A DNA stretch of 6,468 nt from Serratia sp. DD3 (GTDB taxonomy: Bacteria > Pseudomonadota > Gammaproteobacteria > Enterobacterales > Enterobacteriaceae), in NCBI RefSeq assembly GCF_000496755.2, contig NZ_AYKS02000101.1:1-6468 (forward strand), in the 5' to 3' direction. The notes below the pieces were generated by a model, which was not told the origin of the DNA, made no database searches, and saw only the letters and a list, made by a program, of their open reading frames with translations. Each line of letters starts with the position of its first letter. Position 1 is the first letter of the stretch. This document shows, piece by piece, positions 5,420 to 6,468 of the stretch. The position numbers were made by a program, and so were the translations under genes.

Positions 5420-5471
5420 TTGGATGGTGGCTAGAGTTGTATGGTAGCGGGGAGTTGGATGGTGGTGGGAG
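5420..5471 (+). repeat. Degenerate 17-18 bp tandem repeat (three units)
   Basis: TTGGATGGTGGCTAGAG (5420-5436), TTGTATGGTAGCGGGGAG (5437-5454) and TTGGATGGTGGTGGGAG (5455-5471). The period is close to that of the AAGG array upstream but the sequence is unrelated. The strand shown is G-rich. Confidence 0.6.
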
Positions 5472-5515
5472 TCTGTTGCTCTCAGGATTTCAAATAGGAC
5501 TCGCTAAAAAGCCGC

Positions 5516-5549
5516 TTATCTCTTTATCCATCGCTGAAAAGAGAGATAA
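5516..5549 (-). terminator. Second hairpin downstream of the rRNA operon, possible backup terminator
   Basis: TTATCTCT (5516-5523) pairs with AGAGATAA (5542-5549) over an 18-nt loop. On the minus strand it is followed by GCGGCTTTTT. It lies just beyond the main terminator and could act as a backup, though the loop is large. Confidence 0.35.
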
Positions 5550-5552
5550 AAA

Positions 5553-5580
5553 AAAACCCTTTGCCTAAGCAAAGGGTTTT
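5553..5580 (-). terminator. Rho-independent terminator of the rRNA-tRNA operon
   Basis: A perfect 12 bp stem, AAAACCCTTTGC (5553-5564) with GCAAAGGGTTTT (5569-5580), and a 4-nt loop. On the minus strand the stem runs into a T tract of nine. It starts 7 bp after the 3' end of tRNA-Trp, so it ends the operon 23S-5S-tRNA-Asp-tRNA-Trp. Confidence 0.93.
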
Positions 5581-5587
5581 AAATTTA

Positions 5588-5663
5588 TGGCAGGGGCGGA
5601 GAGACTCGAACTCCCAACACCCGGTTTTGGAGACCGGTGCTCTACCAATTGAACTACGCCCCT
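5588..5663 (-). tRNA. trpT: tRNA-Trp (anticodon CCA)
   Basis: A 76-nt cloverleaf: acceptor AGGGGCG pairs with CGCCCCT, the anticodon CCA lies at 5630-5628 in CTCCAAA, the T arm has GTTCGAG, and the 3' GCCA is encoded. To my recollection it is identical to E. coli trpT. It reads UGG codons. It is the last gene of the operon, 9 bp after tRNA-Asp. The symbol is assigned by analogy with E. coli rrnC. Confidence 0.97.
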
Positions 5664-5672
5664 AAATAAGGG

Positions 5673-5749
5673 TGGCGGAACGGACGGGGCTCGAACCCGC
5701 GACCCCCTGCGTGACAGGCAGGTATTCTAACCAACTGAACTACCGCTCC
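5673..5749 (-). tRNA. aspT: tRNA-Asp (anticodon GTC)
   Basis: A 77-nt cloverleaf: acceptor GGAGCGG pairs with CCGTTCC, the anticodon GTC lies at 5715-5713 in CTGTCAC, the T arm has GGTTCGAG, and CCA is encoded. It differs from E. coli aspT at only a few bases as remembered (one in the D loop, one in the T loop). It reads GAC and GAT codons. It is co-transcribed with the upstream 5S rRNA, about 100 bp away, and with tRNA-Trp. Confidence 0.97.
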
Positions 5750-5850
5750 ACCGATTCTTTCACGTTGCATCGCTTATCGCTTGATGCAGGCAAAACTGCA
5801 ATTTTGCAGTCTTGCTCATTATCAGATGTCACCCTGATAACGTTATTTGG
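5750..5850 (-). other. Spacer between 5S rRNA and tRNA-Asp with three hairpins
   Basis: Inverted repeats GCATC/GATGC (5767-5771, 5783-5787), CTGCAA/TTGCAG (5796-5801, 5804-5809) and TTATCAG/CTGATAA (5819-5825, 5834-5840). They probably serve as RNase processing structures in the precursor. Confidence 0.5.
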
Positions 5851-5970
5851 ATGCCTGGCAGTGTCCTACTCTCACATGGGGAGACCCCACACTACCATCG
5901 GCGCTACGGCGTTTCACTTCTGAGTTCGGCATGGGATCAGGTGGGACCACCGCGCTAAGGCCGCCAGGCA
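5851..5970 (-). rRNA. rrf: 5S ribosomal RNA
   Basis: A 120-nt gene, the standard length. The 5' TGCCTGGCGGCC and 3' TGCCAGGCAT ends form helix I, and the internal CCGAACTCAGAAGTGAAACGC is the conserved loop B-helix III region. It differs from E. coli at scattered positions, for example CTTAGCGCGG where E. coli has CGTAGCGCGG. It lies 162 bp after the 23S 3' end. Confidence 0.97.
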
Positions 5971-6132
5971 AATCAGGTTTCAGGTCACAGGAAACAGGTT
6001 TCAGTTAATCCACCTTACCCCTATGCACCTCAAAATCTTTGTTGCTCTAATCTTCAATCTGTAGAACAAGCTGATTATCGCTATCTCTCTACCCGATATC
6101 CTGGTATCAGGTCAAAACACCTTCGGTGTTGT
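5971..6132 (-). other. 23S-5S spacer
   Basis: A 162 bp spacer, longer than the roughly 90 bp of E. coli. A 6 bp hairpin, AACACC/GGTGTT (6116-6121 with 6125-6130), lies directly after the mature 23S 3' end. No tRNA gene is present here. Confidence 0.6.

Positions 6133-6468
<336 letters not shown>

Larger units (their letters stand above)
5135..5587. other. Repeat-rich intergenic region without a convincing gene
   Basis: About 450 bp from the IS21 right end to the 3' end of tRNA-Trp. It contains three tandem-repeat clusters and two hairpins (listed separately). The only frame of some length, on the minus strand across 5179-5385, translates the 18 bp repeats into a monotonous ESPYC-type peptide with no recognisable domain. 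I find no second copy of the tRNA 3' end that would mark an attachment site. Confidence 0.5.

Noticed and set aside
5588..5663. tRNA-Trp as the attachment site of the broken integrase element
   Set aside because: I found no second copy of the tRNA 3' end in the window and the terminator after the tRNA is intact, so there is no support.
5672..5923. 83-codon plus-strand frame starting MAERTGLEPATPC
   Set aside because: It is the antisense of tRNA-Asp and part of 5S rRNA; this peptide is a well-known false call over tRNA genes.

Overview
The window comes from an enterobacterial (order Enterobacterales) chromosome. The minus strand of the right-hand end carries the distal part of a ribosomal RNA operon in the order 23S (3' part only), 5S, tRNA-Asp, tRNA-Trp, terminator. 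As I recall, this is the E. coli rrnC arrangement, and the tRNA-Trp looks identical to the E. coli sequence. I cannot fix the genus. Several rRNA bases differ from E. coli in ways I associate with Yersinia or Photorhabdus/Xenorhabdus relatives, but that is only an impression.

Everything to the left of the operon is mobile-element debris. Positions 1-360 are the 3' end of an IS4-family element: the transposase C-terminus and an IS10-like terminal repeat. A bidirectional hairpin terminator follows, then the catalytic half of a tyrosine recombinase on the minus strand (536-1164). Its N-terminal half was removed or displaced by an IS21-family element (about 1165-5134). That element has an istA-istB pair, six terminal repeats at its left end and three at its right end.

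An IS110-family element of the IS1111 subgroup (predicted 1370-2711, minus strand) sits inside the IS21 element. It has split istA after its first three codons. Removing exactly 1370-2711 restores an in-frame start, and the truncated istA can still be read from an internal ATG at 2731.

The most informative part of the window is the 253-nt non-coding segment downstream of the IS110 recombinase. Its minus-strand RNA folds into a bridge RNA (seekRNA)-like stem-loop. The two strands of the internal loop match, in opposite polarity, the two sides of the reconstructed insertion site TCTAAAAAGAGA. The same predicted ends also create a near-consensus promoter if the element circularises. The frame, the guide matches and the circle promoter were not used to set the ends, and all agree with them. 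The class of system is known (IS110 bridge RNA). What is notable is that element, RNA and target can all be read in one window.

Between the IS21 right end and the tRNA genes lie about 450 bp without a convincing gene. This stretch carries three short tandem-repeat clusters (2 x 20 bp, about 3.7 x 18 bp, 3 x 17-18 bp) of unknown function. I found no CRISPR array, toxin-antitoxin pair or defence gene.
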